In this document: one piece after another, positions 33,070 through 44,974 of the stretch
How the letters are laid out: each line of letters begins with the position of its first letter
Position numbering within the stretch: position 1 is the stretch's first letter
Assembly (NCBI GenBank): GCA_016648135.1
Contig: JADDOH010000307.1
Coordinates: forward strand, 248,001-312,000
Length of the DNA: 64,000 bases
Direction of reading: 5' to 3'
DNA from: Agrypnia vestita
Taxonomy: Eukaryota; Arthropoda; Insecta; Trichoptera; Phryganeidae
The notes under the pieces: generated by a model
The model's database searches: none
What the model saw: only the letters and a program-made list of their open reading frames with translations
What the model was told of the DNA's origin: nothing
Made by a program: the position numbers and the translations under genes

Positions 33070-34690
33070 ATGGTAATTTGGATTCTTAGATAATAATAAA
33101 AAAAATAAAAATTCACAGATATCATGTGCGTATTGAGAAATACAGAAAAAATATTTTATTCAATATAGCTATTATAATTCGTATTCGCACAAATTATTTT
33201 TGCTTTTTAATAAATTAAATACAGGATTAGTTTCTAAAAATTAAATTTGCACATCACCGACAACACAAGCTGTAAAAGTGTACCTGGTGTTATGACCTCA
33301 GAAAGAATAGCAATTTTTACACAGTCTCACAATACATTGTTCTCCATATGGAATAAATCAATATCACGTTTTTATAACTTCTGCATCCATGTCCGCCCGC
33401 AGTATCTGACGAACCCTTTGCGCGGCCAAACCGTCTGAACCGCCATTTCAAAGTCGAGCGTATTTAAAAAAGTACTGTTTTCATCGCGGAATTCCACAGG
33501 TGAAATGCCGATTCAATTAAGCGAAACGGGTAGGTTAAAGAATTTTTAACTCTTTAGTAGTGCACCGCCGCACAAATTGGTATAAGTTGGACGGCAGCCC
33601 GCGACACGGTGACCAAGACCATCTTGCTTTAAGCTCCTTGTCCGCGTTGGCGCCACCGTGTATTGTAACATTTCTCATGACTCTTCGCTTGTATTTATAT
33701 ATTTTATTGAAACCGCTTCCAATCAGTTATTTTTTTACTTGTTTTCTTTGATCATCAAAACCGCTTTTTTCACGAGTCTTTTTGCTTTATGTTAACTAGA
33801 AGTCACTACGAGTCACCTTTTAATTCACTTTTCGATAATTGGGGAGTCATTTTCCATGGAACTTGAGTAGTCTAGTTACATTATTTATTTTTTAAATATT
33901 TGAACTACAGATGCAATAGTTTTCAATAAAGAACTAATAATGTCCGTATTAAATTTATCGTATTTATGCATTTAAGAAATCGCATAATTTTTTTAAAATT
34001 ACTTTTACTTTTGAAATTTAACTTTTAAAAGTGCTTTTTAATTTCAAGTGAGTATTATTTTCCTCAGAATTTATGCCTAGCTCAATATGGAAGTAATAAA
34101 AACAATGAGTTTAAAATTTTCTAGGTGACAAGATGGTTGGTTGGACAAATTTTGTGACGGCCTACGTACACCTTATACAATAACAATAACATATTATGGT
34201 TTTAATCCACGTTTACTTGTTAACCTTCACCATACCATGATAGAAAATATTCGCACACAGTCATGATATTTACGCATGTACCTAAACGTTGAAATGAAAT
34301 CAATAAATATAAGATGGTTAAAAATTTAAGATTAATATTACGGTCGTTAGACATATCGTGCCTTTAGAGGTAAAACTCATTAATTGCAATATTGGCCAAA
34401 ATTAGTTATGAATACAAACATTAATATTTTTTCCATCTATATTCCAGTTAAAAGTCAGTAAATGAATATTCCGTGATAATTTATAGTTATTTAGTTGTAA
34501 AACTCATAATTTGGACATTTTCAAAAATTTTAATATCATAAAAATATATTTAATGTTTAAATCTCATTATCTCAAAACTTCCAATGATTCCAAAAAAAAT
34601 CCAATATCACTTAGTGAGTTTTACATCTCGATATTTAGGAATTGAAATAAAACGGATATTTTATACGAATCATATGGATGTGTAGAGATA
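33070..34690. other. Mostly AT-rich non-coding DNA
   Basis: 33370-33670 is less AT-rich (TTGCGCGGCC, GGACGGCAGCCCGCGACACGG) without a recognisable frame. The rest is AT-rich. Confidence 0.5.
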
Positions 34691-34699
34691 TACATATAT

Positions 34700-34895
34700 A
34701 ACGGCGTCTTCAGGAGTGTGCCCTCTCGCCGCGGGGGTCAAGGACGCACTGATTATTTGTTACGCGGCCGCAGATTGTATGCACCGAGTGGAGGCGTGTT
34801 GCTTCTTTCTGCGCTCGGGATCGTTAGAGAACTATTGATGCAATATCAACTGACAATATCTTCGAGCTGCGTCGTATTCTAAAGGTGGTATCCTC
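34700..34895. promoter_or_regulatory. GC island, candidate regulatory element
   Basis: CTCTCGCCGCGGGGGTCAAG, CTGATTATTTGTTACGCGGCC and AACTATTGATGCAATATCAA lie in a short GC-rich block with no ORF. Confidence 0.3.
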
Positions 34896-34899
34896 ATGA

Positions 34900-35280
34900 G
34901 AACAGGTCGCCACATACGTGATAATTTTTAACTATCATCTCTATTGATGTTTGTATGTTTGTATATTTATTTTTATATATTAAAATAGTTATATAATTTC
35001 TCTAAATATTGAATATTTAATAATTGTTGAATATTGAATATTATTATATGAATAAGATATATGAATAAGAATGAAGAATATTATATGAATAAATAAATAT
35101 TGAATATTTAATTAGTATGGTGATATCATTCAAAGTATTTACCCAGTCACATCCAATTCGACTACCATCTAAGTCAGACGGCTTTATTTTCTGTGACAAA
35201 ATATTTAATTTAAAAATAATTATTTGTAATTTTTACACGAAGCAAACACATTGTGGTGAGACATAATACATATCTTTAAA
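34900..35280. other. AT-rich DNA with TTGAATATT repeats
   Basis: Around 35000-35110 the words TTGAATATT, AATATTATTATATGAATAA and TATTGAATATTTAA recur irregularly: a low-complexity tandem region. Confidence 0.65.
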
Positions 35281-35282
35281 TA

Positions 35283-35500
35283 AAATAACTCTTTGTTTAG
35301 CACCACTTTATTGAGTTTCAACCAACTAGTTTCGGCTCACAGCTGAGCCTTCATTGGGGTTGAATATTAACTAGTATTTAATTTTTTTAACTAGAATATT
35401 AATTATTATTAAGTTAACATTCAACCCTAATAAAGGCTCAGCTGTGAGCCGAAATAAGTTAAATAAAACTCAATAAAGTGGTGTTAAACAAATAGTTGTT
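35283..35500. repeat. Foldback repeat with paired hammerhead motifs
   Basis: Left arm 35283-35365 and right arm about 35417-35500 are inverted copies: ACTCTTTGTTTAGCACCACTTT on the left returns as AAAGTGGTGTTAAACAAATAG on the right, and GGCTCAGCTGTGAGCC is in both. Each arm carries one hammerhead-like unit pointing outward. Confidence 0.85.
35317..35364 (-). ncRNA. Hammerhead-like ribozyme, best-paired copy, mutated core
   Basis: Minus strand, in order: TTCAACC (35364-35358), CCAATGA (35357-35351), perfect stem-loop GGCTCA-GCTG-TGAGCC, GAAA (35333-35330), self-complementary ACTAGT (35330-35325), T at position 17 (35324), GGTTGAA (35323-35317). The first and last blocks pair perfectly as a 7-bp stem I, exactly where a type I hammerhead requires it. 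The core differs from CUGAUGA at U4 and G5; G5 is essential for catalysis, so this copy should be dead. The inverted arm has CTAATAA at the same place and a lost stem I. Confidence 0.65.
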
Positions 35501-35504
35501 TTAT

Positions 35505-36465
35505 GTAAAGACAATTATTTGTTTTATTTATATTTTTTTTTATTTCTAAGTATTATTGTTTTCTTTAGGATTAGTTAAAACGTGATTTTTACATAGCGCG
35601 CATTTACGAAAATATAACCAACTAAGGGGCTTGGTAGACCTGTGTGGCATCATGGTTACAGAAGGGTTAAGGTTACACCACCATGGGTTACAACAGGGGT
35701 TCAAAAAATCTTTTTTGAAAGAATGATTTGAGACATCACTCATTCAAAAATTCCAGAAATTAGCTAAGTTATAGCAATTTGAGGCTGCAAATTATTTTTA
35801 AAAAATGTGTTTTCCTCGAAACTCTCTTTTTCAAACTGCTTAAGATGACATCTTTAAAAATATTTGGTCGATTTTGTTGAAATAACGTAGTATACGATGT
35901 TATGTACGATTTTATTTGGTAAAATGCGCACTTAGCTTATTACGAATAATTAATTTATTTTTTATATTAAAAAAATAACAATTATTTCCATACTGATCAC
36001 TTACACATTTTTTTTATATAATACATCGTTAGCATTGCATCATTAAAGAAGAAAATAATTCATTTTTTTTCATTTCACTCAAACTCTAGGTACACGATTA
36101 TCTCCACCAGCTATGCGCGTCACGGAAAAAGACCTTTGTGGGACAGCATGTCTCAACTCAACTCTGCCATTTTGAAATTTTTTAAGAAATTAGATAATGA
36201 AAAATATTAACCAATATATGTCGTAAACAATTTAAATAAAACTATTTTTATATGTAAAAATTACGTCAAAAGAAATACATAATTGTATCTTCTTGTTTTG
36301 AACTGAATACGATATTCCCAACTGAATGCAAACTCATTCAATATATTTTGACACTTGTAATTATTGTAGTGTAAAAAATAAATAACCTTTCGGCATTCTC
36401 CAGCAATAAACTGCAGTATAATGCCCCAGCCTATGACAGTATCTACCATAATTTATGACGCGCAG
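35505..36465. other. AT-rich non-coding DNA
   Basis: No gene recognised; short frames on both strands without domains. Confidence 0.6.
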
Positions 36466-36469
36466 CATC

Positions 36470-36503
36470 ACGTGTGTGTGCGTGTGTGTGTGCGTGTGTG
36501 TGT
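36470..36503. repeat. (GT)n microsatellite
   Basis: GTGTGTGTGCGTGTGTGTG type run interrupted by C. It explains the frames reading through it on both strands. Confidence 0.95.
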
Positions 36504-36509
36504 ACCCGA

Positions 36510-37950
36510 TATCCGCGAGCTCTCCCAAATTGTCTGCACACGGACGCAAGCCAGACAGGTTTTTTACCACTTCTGGTATGTGACAGACGAAATGTGCAAC
36601 TGTTATTATAATAACCAGAATTCTAAAACATAAACTAATCGTTACGCTTATCGTTGGAATAATTTTAAAACTCGTGGATACCTACACGACCGAAACACGG
36701 GGAACGTACTATCTCTCGGCATCGACTTGATTATTTCGAAGGCCCCTTATGATAGCTGAACTTCATTATGTAATTTTGGTTTTGCACTACCGTGTAAAAG
36801 GAAAATCGTTTTTTTTTACGTTAATTGTAGCATTTACCCGAGTAAATCAATCGTTTGTAATGTTGATTCGTTTCACAGTTTTTATTTCACTTCAATTTGT
36901 TTCGACTTCACATATTTCTGTATAACATCCATATCGAATACTATAAAATATATGAGATGCGGTGAGAAGAAAATTACAGATAGTGTTGCCAAAAAGGATA
37001 TGCACATCGCGATCACGATAATGGACATCTCTAATTTTGAATAATAAACACGCATTGAATTAATGTAATATTGTATTAAGACGTCATTGTCGCAACAAAT
37101 ATTGAACGATGGTTTTGTTAAAATCTTCGACATTTTTAAAGCGTGCATGAAAAAATTTATGATTGTAGCCGACGCAAAAGTGATGTATAATGGATTGTCA
37201 AATTTAAATATAGGTATATACTTCCAAAAAAAATTTATGGATGTGGTATACTATCATGGGGAGAAATGGCGCATGTTACATTGTGTAAAGGGATCACTCA
37301 CGCCAGACATAGATATGAACACCCCAAGACTTCCATACCTACTTTCCCATAAAAAATATAATGTCGTCTCTATGAGACATCTATAATTTTTTTTTTATTT
37401 CTTTCAAAATCCTTGTTTACAATATATAGGTACTTAATAATAATTTAACAATAAAAATATAAGATAATATTACACAAATTTTTTTTATTAGCTTTGTGGA
37501 TTATGTCACTCTACTAGGCTACGCCTGTCCCAGAGTGGCGTTATAGAACACAATTATAATATTTTTTTGAATTCGTCAATAATATTTGTTTTCATAAGGT
37601 AATAATTATGTATCTACAAAGTATCAAGTGCAATGTTAGTGATAAGTTGAGTGAGTCATAAGTCCAAGTGTAAATATGTGTTGAATATTGTTTAATGTAA
37701 AAAGGGTTAAAGTTTTGTTTAAGATTATTTTTTATATTCCTTAAATAATTTATTTATTTATATAGGTATATATATATTTATTTATAGACATTATTATGCA
37801 ATTACAGTAAGAAAATTTTAAGTTGCTGTTCTACCTTTAGAGGTAAGCCAGTTGTTTGCTAAAGCTTTTATTTTATTAATTGAGTATATTCTGATTGTTG
37901 ATATGTCTTAAGTATATTTGTTTTCTTCGTCAAGTCCTCCGTCTTCGACG
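36510..37950. other. AT-rich non-coding DNA
   Basis: The 99-aa plus frame at 37087-37386 and the opposite 88-aa frame have no recognisable domains. TCGTCTCTATGAGACATCTATAATTT at about 37366-37390 resembles TCGTCTCTGTGAGACATCTATAATTT at 1227-1252, so a shared repeat end lies here. Confidence 0.5.
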
Positions 37951-37959
37951 AGCAATTAC

Positions 37960-38215
37960 TGACCCAATTTGTTATGAACTAAACGTGGTCGGACGTCTGG
38001 GTCTCTCGTGTTATTTCAGCCACCCAATAGTCTAGATATTTTGCCAAATAACCGGCTTCGTCCGCGCCCCGGGTCGCGTGTGCACATCCGCTCTCTAGTC
38101 GGGTCCCGAGTACGACACCGAATGTATAGAGCCTCCGACCCCTTAAATCTGCCGTCTCACTCTCGGTCCGACTCGCCATCTCACGGATTAACTGGAGCGT
38201 TTAACCGAAAAAAAC
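37960..38215. promoter_or_regulatory. GC island, candidate regulatory element
   Basis: Balanced to GC-rich block with CGTCCGCGCCCCGGGTCGCG, CGGGTCCCGAGTACG and CTCGGTCCGACTCGCC. Frames on both strands (89 and 66 aa) contradict each other and show no domain. Confidence 0.3.
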
Positions 38216-38219
38216 ATCG

Positions 38220-38645
38220 TCCATCAAATTGTACTGACGCTAATTTTAATCTTCCATTTAATTATATAGGTACATAAGTATAATAATGCCTTCAATCATT
38301 TCTGGTTACAAAATACTTTGATAATCGCTGCAGAAATTACACATGGAAATTATATTAGGTAGGTAGACACATCAAACGGCTGGTTGCTTTGTAAAGTAAA
38401 TCGCGTCCACCCAACACAATCCCCAATAATAATAATTTCGAATGTCCATCCGTAATCGTAACCGTTTTCAAAGTTAGTATGATAGCTGATCTCATTATTA
38501 AATAAAATGAAAACATTAAGTGCTTTTTAATAAAATACCCCAAATTAGATTTTTTTTATTTAAATTTCAGTTAAATGAAAATTAAAAGTAACAAGTTCAT
38601 TAATTACTTTTTATTACTCATTAATTACTTGGTATGAATCATTAA
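38220..38645. other. AT-rich non-coding DNA
   Basis: No feature recognised. Confidence 0.6.
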
Positions 38646-38647
38646 TC

Positions 38648-38905
38648 AAAGTATATAACTCTCCGTGTAACAATGTCCGTCACTAACGCTCCTAGATAGC
38701 ACAAATAATGATGAGGTGTATAAAATGAGGTACAAAAAGTATAATTCTCCACTTAACAATGATCGCCACTAACGCTACCTGGTGGCTCAAATAATAATGA
38801 GGTATAATATAATAGTGAGTTATAAGGAGCAAAAAATATATAATTCTCTATTTAATAATATCCGTCACAACGTTATCAAGACACCACGCTACTCTAGATA
38901 GCGTT
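38648..38905 (+). repeat. Decayed tandem repeat, about 86-100 bp units
   Basis: Three related units. Each holds AAGTATATAA.TCTC.., AACAATG.CCG.CACTAACGCT and AAATAAT.ATGAGGT. The unit marker CAATG is at 38671 and 38757; the third unit (about 38830) is more diverged. CTAGATAGC appears at both ends of the array. Confidence 0.7.
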
Positions 38906-38909
38906 TTTC

Positions 38910-39735
38910 TCAAAGCCGTAACTGGCGACCGAAATATATAATAAAACTACGTCATTTTGACGGGTTACAGCTGTACTAATAATAATTATTTTTTGTGTGG
39001 GAGACAAATCAAACCACACCTCTCACCAAAGTCACTGGACACGAATTTAATTGCAGCACTTTTTCTAATTCATGCAATTTCCTAGTAATCGTCAATCTTA
39101 TGTAAAATACTAATATTCGTCTTTCCAGAATATTCGCCTGTCTATTGAGCTCTATTGTATGGTTGGTAGGTACTCTCTTAATTTATTGTCACTGGTCACA
39201 CTGGATAATTGCTGAAACGTCACCACAAAAACTATTATTCCTGTCTGCGCTTTCTGAGTAATTTATAACCACTCGAATTCCGGCGTATTTCTTTTATTTC
39301 TTTTTTCCAGAATATTCTAGTCCGCCCGGAACTTTCCATTATGTGCCATTCTCCTCGATTTTGAGAATCTCGCTACAATATCATAATATCATCAAAGATT
39401 TTTTTTTCGTAATTACGCACAATTCAAATCAGACTACCTAATTAGTTTTCTTTCATTGGCACGAGGGTTTAAATTTAAAATGCTTCCTTTTTTCATCTAT
39501 TTCATGTAAAGCTTTTATTTACTACAAAAATTTGCAATATTTAAAAACGGTAAGGAATGCATTGTATACATGACCAATCAAAAAATTACAGACGTCTTAA
39601 TAATTGACCTTTCTCACTAAGTTTTCATTTAGATACCACAAGGATGACATTCGAGCCTTCCATTGTTGTTATTTATCAATGAATAAAAACCAACGGTTCA
39701 ATGATGATATAAATGTTTATTTATCAATAATTTTC
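38910..39735. other. Mostly AT-rich non-coding DNA
   Basis: ACGTCATTTTGACGGGTTACAGCTG at about 38950 resembles GTACCGTCATTTTTGACGAGTTGCAGCTAG near 60380: a shared repeat end. Nothing else recognised. Confidence 0.5.
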
Positions 39736-39737
39736 GA

Positions 39738-40430
39738 AGACTCGATTGTCTTCTTCTTCTTCCTTTCGTAACTTGTCCATTCAACGGACGTTGGCTATCA
39801 TGTTGGCTGTGAGAACTCTGCTTACTGCGGCCCGGAACAGCTCTACAGTAGACTGGCTAAACCACTGTCTCAGGTTTTTCAGCCATGACTTTCTACTTCT
39901 TCCAGGGCCCCGTCTTCCGGCAATCTTTCCCTGCATTGTGAGATGCAAGATCTCGTACTTCTCTTGATGTCTCATTACAACTCCTAGATATTGAAGTTTT
40001 TGGATTTTTATTGTTTTAAAAGCTTATTTGTCTTTATTTATTCGGACCATAACATCTTCATTCGTAACTGTCCATCCAGCTTATTTTGAGAATTCTTCTG
40101 TAGATCCACATCTAGGATGCTTCAAGTAGCCTTATCAATTCTTCGGTAAGCGTCCATGCTTCCATTCCATAAAATAATACGGAACACACGTAGCATCTGA
40201 CCATTCGCATTCGTAATCTATGGTTGAGATCATGACTGCAGCACATCTTTTTCATGCGGATAAAGGTTGTACGAGCTTGCTCAATGCGGTATTTGATCCC
40301 ATATTTCTTTTAAATTGTAGCCCAAGTATACAATACTTTGTACCTTCTCTAGTTTTGTTCCTGCAATATAAAGATTTTTTCGACTTGACTCGATTGTATG
40401 TTCTCCAATTATAATTAACTCTGTATTTTT
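39738..40430 (-). pseudogene. LINE ORF2 C-terminal region, decayed
   Basis: Minus strand. 39975-39781 is open and reads MRHQEKYEILHLTMQGKI, then GRRGPGRSRKSWLKNLRQWF and a LFRAAVSRV...IANVR ending: the characteristic C-terminus of insect endonuclease/reverse-transcriptase non-LTR elements. Further upstream (40000-40430) fragments such as IAGTKLEKVQSIVYLG, LRVFRIILWNGSMDAYRR and NKLDGQLRMK match the region after the RT domain, but with stops and shifts. It is 5' truncated, as is usual for LINE copies. Role: none now; originally reverse transcription. Confidence 0.78.
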
Positions 40431-40434
40431 TTTT

Positions 40435-40740
40435 AAATCTTCAATGGTTTATATATCCATAATAAGTTTTATTTAAAATGCGTATGTCAAAACTGCAGAT
40501 ATGTACGATTATTTACTGATATAATTGTTAACAAGATCAGTCTAATTGCCGTAAACATTTTTTATGTATAGATTAGAGTTTTGTTTATACTGCCCCTCAT
40601 TCTTAACATAGCAATATAACGGCTGTTATATAACACTTCACCAGTCTTGACGTTTGACAGAAGTCTGGACATTTCGCATGGAAATTTAACTAAAAATTTA
40701 AAAAATTTAACGCATACTCCCTTTACATTTTTTGTCGTAC
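40435..40740. other. AT-rich non-coding DNA
   Basis: Nothing recognised before the mariner insertion. Confidence 0.6.
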
Positions 40741-40745
40741 TAATA

Positions 40746-41861
40746 TTAGGTCCTTACATATGAAATTGGCGTTTAGTATGGGAGGAACATAAAGCCGATT
40801 TTTTTTTATTATAATATTTTTATTTAATCAAAGTATGTACCGTTGCTATCTATGCACTTTTGCCATCTCATAGGTAGTTCATCGATCCCTTTACTAAAAA
40901 AACCATTCGGACGGGAATCAATAAAATCTTTGAAGGCGGTTTGGACTGCCCCATCGGAGTTGAATTTTTTCCTTTACAAGAAGTTATCCAAATTTCGAAA
41001 AAAATGGTAATCTGTTGGGGCAAGGTCCGGAGAGTACGGTGGATGTCTTAGACCTTCCAATTGAAGCTCCTCTAATTTGGTAGCCGTCTGTTGTGCAGTG
41101 TGTGGTCTAGCGTTATCATGAAGCAGCAGTGTCCTAGAGCGATTAACCAGCCTCGGTTGTTTAGCAGCTATCTTTTCCATCATGGTTTGCAGTTGCTGAC
41201 AATAGACATCTGCCGTAATCATATGGCCAGATTTAAGATTTAAAATCCCTTCATTATTGTGCTGTTTGAGTAATGCAACGCAGCAGTCAACGCGCGTTTG
41301 TTGATTTGCTTCACTCAATTCGTGAGGTACCCACCTTTCAAGCTTTTTCACCTTACCAATTTGCTTCAAGTGGATTAAAACATTTTTATCACTAACACCG
41401 CAGCCTGCAGCTAACTCGGATGTGGTTTGCGATGGATCCCCTTCCACAATAGCCTTCAATTCTTCATTATCAACTTTGGTCTCCGGCCGTCCACGGGGCT
41501 TGTTCTGCAGGTCGAAATTTCCAGAACGAAAACGTTGGAACCAAAAACGCACCGTGTTTTCTTTAGCGGCACCGTCGCCATACACATCATTAATCCTTCG
41601 AGCCGTTTCTGCAGCACTGGTGCCACGGTGGAACTCGTACTCATAAATAACGCGATATTTCAAGTTTTTCATTTTGTAAACTGAGTGACGCAAAGAAAAA
41701 AAACAATTGAGGAAAAAACAAATGAATTATAATTTTCAAAACACAAATACATGAGTAAATAGCTGTATAAATTTGGATTTGGAATTCCTAACCAAAGAGA
41801 AGATATTTGAGATCAAATTTGCCAGTACGGCAAAACATCAATTTCATATGTAAAGACCTAA
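40746..41861 (-). mobile_element. Deleted mariner transposon (copy 2)
   Basis: A 1116-bp relative of copy 1, same orientation, flanked by TA at 40744-40745 and 41862-41863. The left terminal repeat differs at one base (ATTGGCG for ATTAGCG); the right has three changes. It lacks the 171 bp corresponding to 5555-5725 of copy 1, and has an 8-9-base insertion (AGCTGTATA) near its right end. The terminal repeats remain good enough that it could in principle be moved in trans; that is inference. Confidence 0.95.
40824..41672 (-). pseudogene. Mariner transposase, internally deleted and truncated
   Basis: Same protein as copy 1, from MKNLKYRV at 41672. A deletion of exactly 57 codons joins residue 145 to residue 203 (NNEGILN to LKSG), removing the DEKW block with the first catalytic aspartate. 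The frame is kept because 171 is a multiple of three. A CAA-to-TAA change ends the frame at 40974, after the YSPDLAPTD motif; the sequence beyond, to the original stop at 40824, is still similar to copy 1. The helix-turn-helix DNA-binding half is intact, so a translated product could bind the ends but not cut. Confidence 0.93.
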
Positions 41862-41864
41862 TAT

Positions 41865-43555
41865 ATCATCTGTATAAAGAGAATAAAGCGGATTTTTATG
41901 TAATATGTATAACTTTGGCTCAACTTGGATGAAAGCTAACAGGATTGAATTTCTTAACCCTGTTGCTGTAAGAGAGTATTTAACCACTCACTGGTACAAA
42001 TAAACTATATTATTTTAAATCAATAGTATGAATATTTATTTAGATTCATTTTATGTATTTTAAAGAAAAATGACAGCAACACTATAAGTGATACCTCAAA
42101 TGAAAGGTCGAGAACCTTTAAGTTCATACAATACTTTTTTTAATGAGAATGAGTCAATCAACAACATGTTCTAATATTAATAATACAATCAACAACATGT
42201 TCTAACAATAATAATAATAAAATGAACATTCTCATTTGATTTGCCCGCTTGCATCAAAAGTAAACAGTTAATTAAAACGCGCCCGGATATAACTTGCGAA
42301 CACGTATCGACCGGGACTTCCGGACTGTGATGTTTCCATGATTTATCAATTTCATCAGTTACTTTTTTGGAGGATGAATGTCGCATCGTTGAATGAAATT
42401 TTTTAAATATTTTTGCTGGCCAGGTAAATAAAATCCCAGACAATCGGAAATCTTTTGTATTATTTAAAAATTGTTCAATAATTATTGATAATTTTAGTTT
42501 TAAAATCTATCTTACGATTTACGGAGCGCAGCTTTTAATGGAGCTTAAAAATATATAACTCATTTGGACAATTGACTTAAAATTCAGCGGGAACTTGATC
42601 AATATCAGATAATTTCAGAAGCGTCTGGTCTCGGCTTTCTCCAGCGATATTATTTAGCTAATACACAATCGATATGTAAATTTATTCCATCAAAAATTGT
42701 GTCAGTATTTTTGTGCACCGCGGCTGTGTGGTCAGGAATGTTCTTGGAGCTGCCTTGAAAAACAGATCCGAAATAATAAGATAAATAATTACACATCTCT
42801 CAACCAGAATCTTTTGCCAAGTCATAATAGTCTCAATGTAGGTATGGTGGCTTTAATTATATTTTATCAATTTTATAAAATTTATTCTTGGTAGGTAAAC
42901 GTGTTAGATAAAACCACCAAAAACCGATATAAAAATACTTAGTACATAGTAACAAGCAAGTAGAATAATGAAGTGTTTTTTATTAGAAGCGATATTGAAA
43001 TATTACTAATAATCTGAGGCCTTACTAAAAAAGGTATAATTAGATATATTAAGTAACTATTGTTCGTTTACGTATAAAACAATACCTACTAAGATTATTA
43101 TAGATAAGATTACTAGATGTCGACGAATATTTATTTTTTAGCCAGCAGGATTAGGGGTTAATAAAAATAAATTAACATTTTTTAAATAAATTTACAAATT
43201 CTTATTGTTATAGCAGTTTTTCTAATATTTTTGGTGGTTTTGATGGAGGATGAATAGAATGAAGAAAATTATCCTGTATTTTCATTAAAATATGTATATT
43301 CGCATGGGTTTTGTAAATTCGAATTGAGTTTCTGAAACAATTTTTGCAAAAAGTTTTTTTCTTGAGGTGCATGCATATTTTAAGCTGTTTAGAAACGTTC
43401 GAAATGTAGATTCACCACATTAAGGGTATCCTGGACCGACATAATAACTAATCCTGAAGTCTTACACATAACCAATATCCAAAGAGAATTGTTTACAACA
43501 ATAAAGCTTCGTAAGACATCGTATTACACATAATTAGAGGGAAAAAAAATACCCT
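41865..43555. other. AT-rich non-coding DNA
   Basis: AATCAACAACATGTTCTAA occurs twice (about 42156 and 42187), a short tandem duplication. Otherwise no feature. Confidence 0.55.
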
Positions 43556-43559
43556 ACAT

Positions 43560-43703
43560 CTAATTGATTGTCAAAGGGAAATTGGAAGGCCGCAGAGTCA
43601 GAATAAAACAGCTGTCCTGGCTTAGAAATGTCCGGGAATGGACCGGAATAAGAAGAGTCGAGGAGCTGCTGCGAGCTACCCAAGATAGAGATGGTTTCTT
43701 TTG
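43560..43703 (+). pseudogene. LINE ORF2 C-terminal fragment
   Basis: Plus strand from about 43569: IVKGKLEGRRVRIKQLSWLRN then VREWTGIRRVEELLRATQDR and a stop TGA at 43702. This is the conserved C-terminal KxSWLRNxREW block of insect non-LTR retrotransposons, of a lineage different from 39738. The sequence upstream is not recognisable. Confidence 0.75.
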
Positions 43704-43743
43704 AGGGATCGTCAACGTCGGGAAACCCGACAAGACACTTATA

Positions 43744-43936
43744 AAACCAAATTAATTAATCAATTAGAAAGACATACAGAAAAATCAAATCCACGAAAAA
43801 AGTATTTGGCTGCTCCCGGGATTCGAACCATTGATCTACTGGATAGGAAGAGATCCGTGGTTCGAATCAGCCAAATACTTTTGGATTTGATTTTTCTGTA
43901 TGTCTTTCTAAATGAATAATTAATTAATTTGGTTTT
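43744..43936. repeat. Inverted repeat with tRNA-like B-box words
   Basis: Arms 43744-43812 and 43868-43936 are about 69 bp and close to perfect inverted copies (ACCAAATTAATTAAT, AGAAAGACATACAGAAAAA, AAGTATTTGGCTG). The inner edges each contain GGTTCGAATC (43859-43868 plus; 43822-43831 minus), a B-box consensus. It looks like two copies of one tRNA-ended element joined head to head. Small frames across it on both strands are produced by the symmetry. Confidence 0.85.
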
Positions 43937-43939
43937 TAA

Positions 43940-44970
43940 TTTCACAGAACTTTGTTCTAAAAAAAAATGCAACTTCACAATAAGAATGTGTTCTTGAATA
44001 TATTGTAAGAAGATGCTTGTTGAGTCTAATTCCAATTAATTTTATTCTAAAGATAGATGTTGGCTCAAATTACCACACGTTGTTTTTTTAAGACGATATT
44101 CGCTCCAATTGCAATTAATTTATTTCTGAGTATATTTACCTACTTATACCAATTTGATTCGTAATTTGTGTTTAACTGATGCATTTATTTTATTTTTTTG
44201 TGATACTTCTTCCATTTTGTTTGTAAATATAACATTGTCGTCTTGTGTTATATGGGCGTTAGTCCGATATCGTGCTCAGAACATTATATTTTTACGACAA
44301 CCTTCTTCTTGTTCTTAAATATCTTTGTTTTTAATTATATTTTTTTGTTTGGCGGTTTCTGCGGCTAATCCGGTGTCTTCTGTTAACTGCGATGTGAATT
44401 TTATTATTACCGGACCTAACCAATACATCTCTAGTTTTCATCATCATTAAAAAAATCCATATCTGTTGTGGGATAAGAATACGTTACCTTATAAGATTGG
44501 CATTTCTCGCATGACAACGTTCACTGTTTTAGGTTTATGGAACTGCTTATTTGTTAATTTTATAATTATAAGAAACTCTTTTACCAGGGTGAAAGGTGTG
44601 AACTGTTTTTTTGTGTTTTGAAGGTTGAACTCACAAGCTTTCTGAGTCATAATTAAAATGTTGAGTGGGTACTTATTAAAATTATTATTCGATTGGTAGC
44701 ATGAATTTCGCATTCCAAAGGTTATTTGTTCAGTAAACAAAGAGAGCCTTACCTATCAGGATCAATTTTAAATCATTCAGACAAAGTACAGAAGGATAAA
44801 TGTATAAATAATGTTAAATATATATCCGCTATTAATATATTAAATATGAAACTTAGTAATCTTACCATTTATTTATTATCAATTCAATAAAAATCACATT
44901 AAATACAATAATATGACCTGGACAAATCAACTAACAGTGGACTATCAAAATTATTATACCTTCCCTCACG
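43940..44970. other. AT-rich non-coding DNA
   Basis: No gene recognised. Confidence 0.6.
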
Positions 44971-44974
44971 ACAA

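Noticed and set aside
36361..36633. Frames with His-Thr or Val-Cys-Val-Arg repeats
   Set aside because: Produced by the (GT)n microsatellite.
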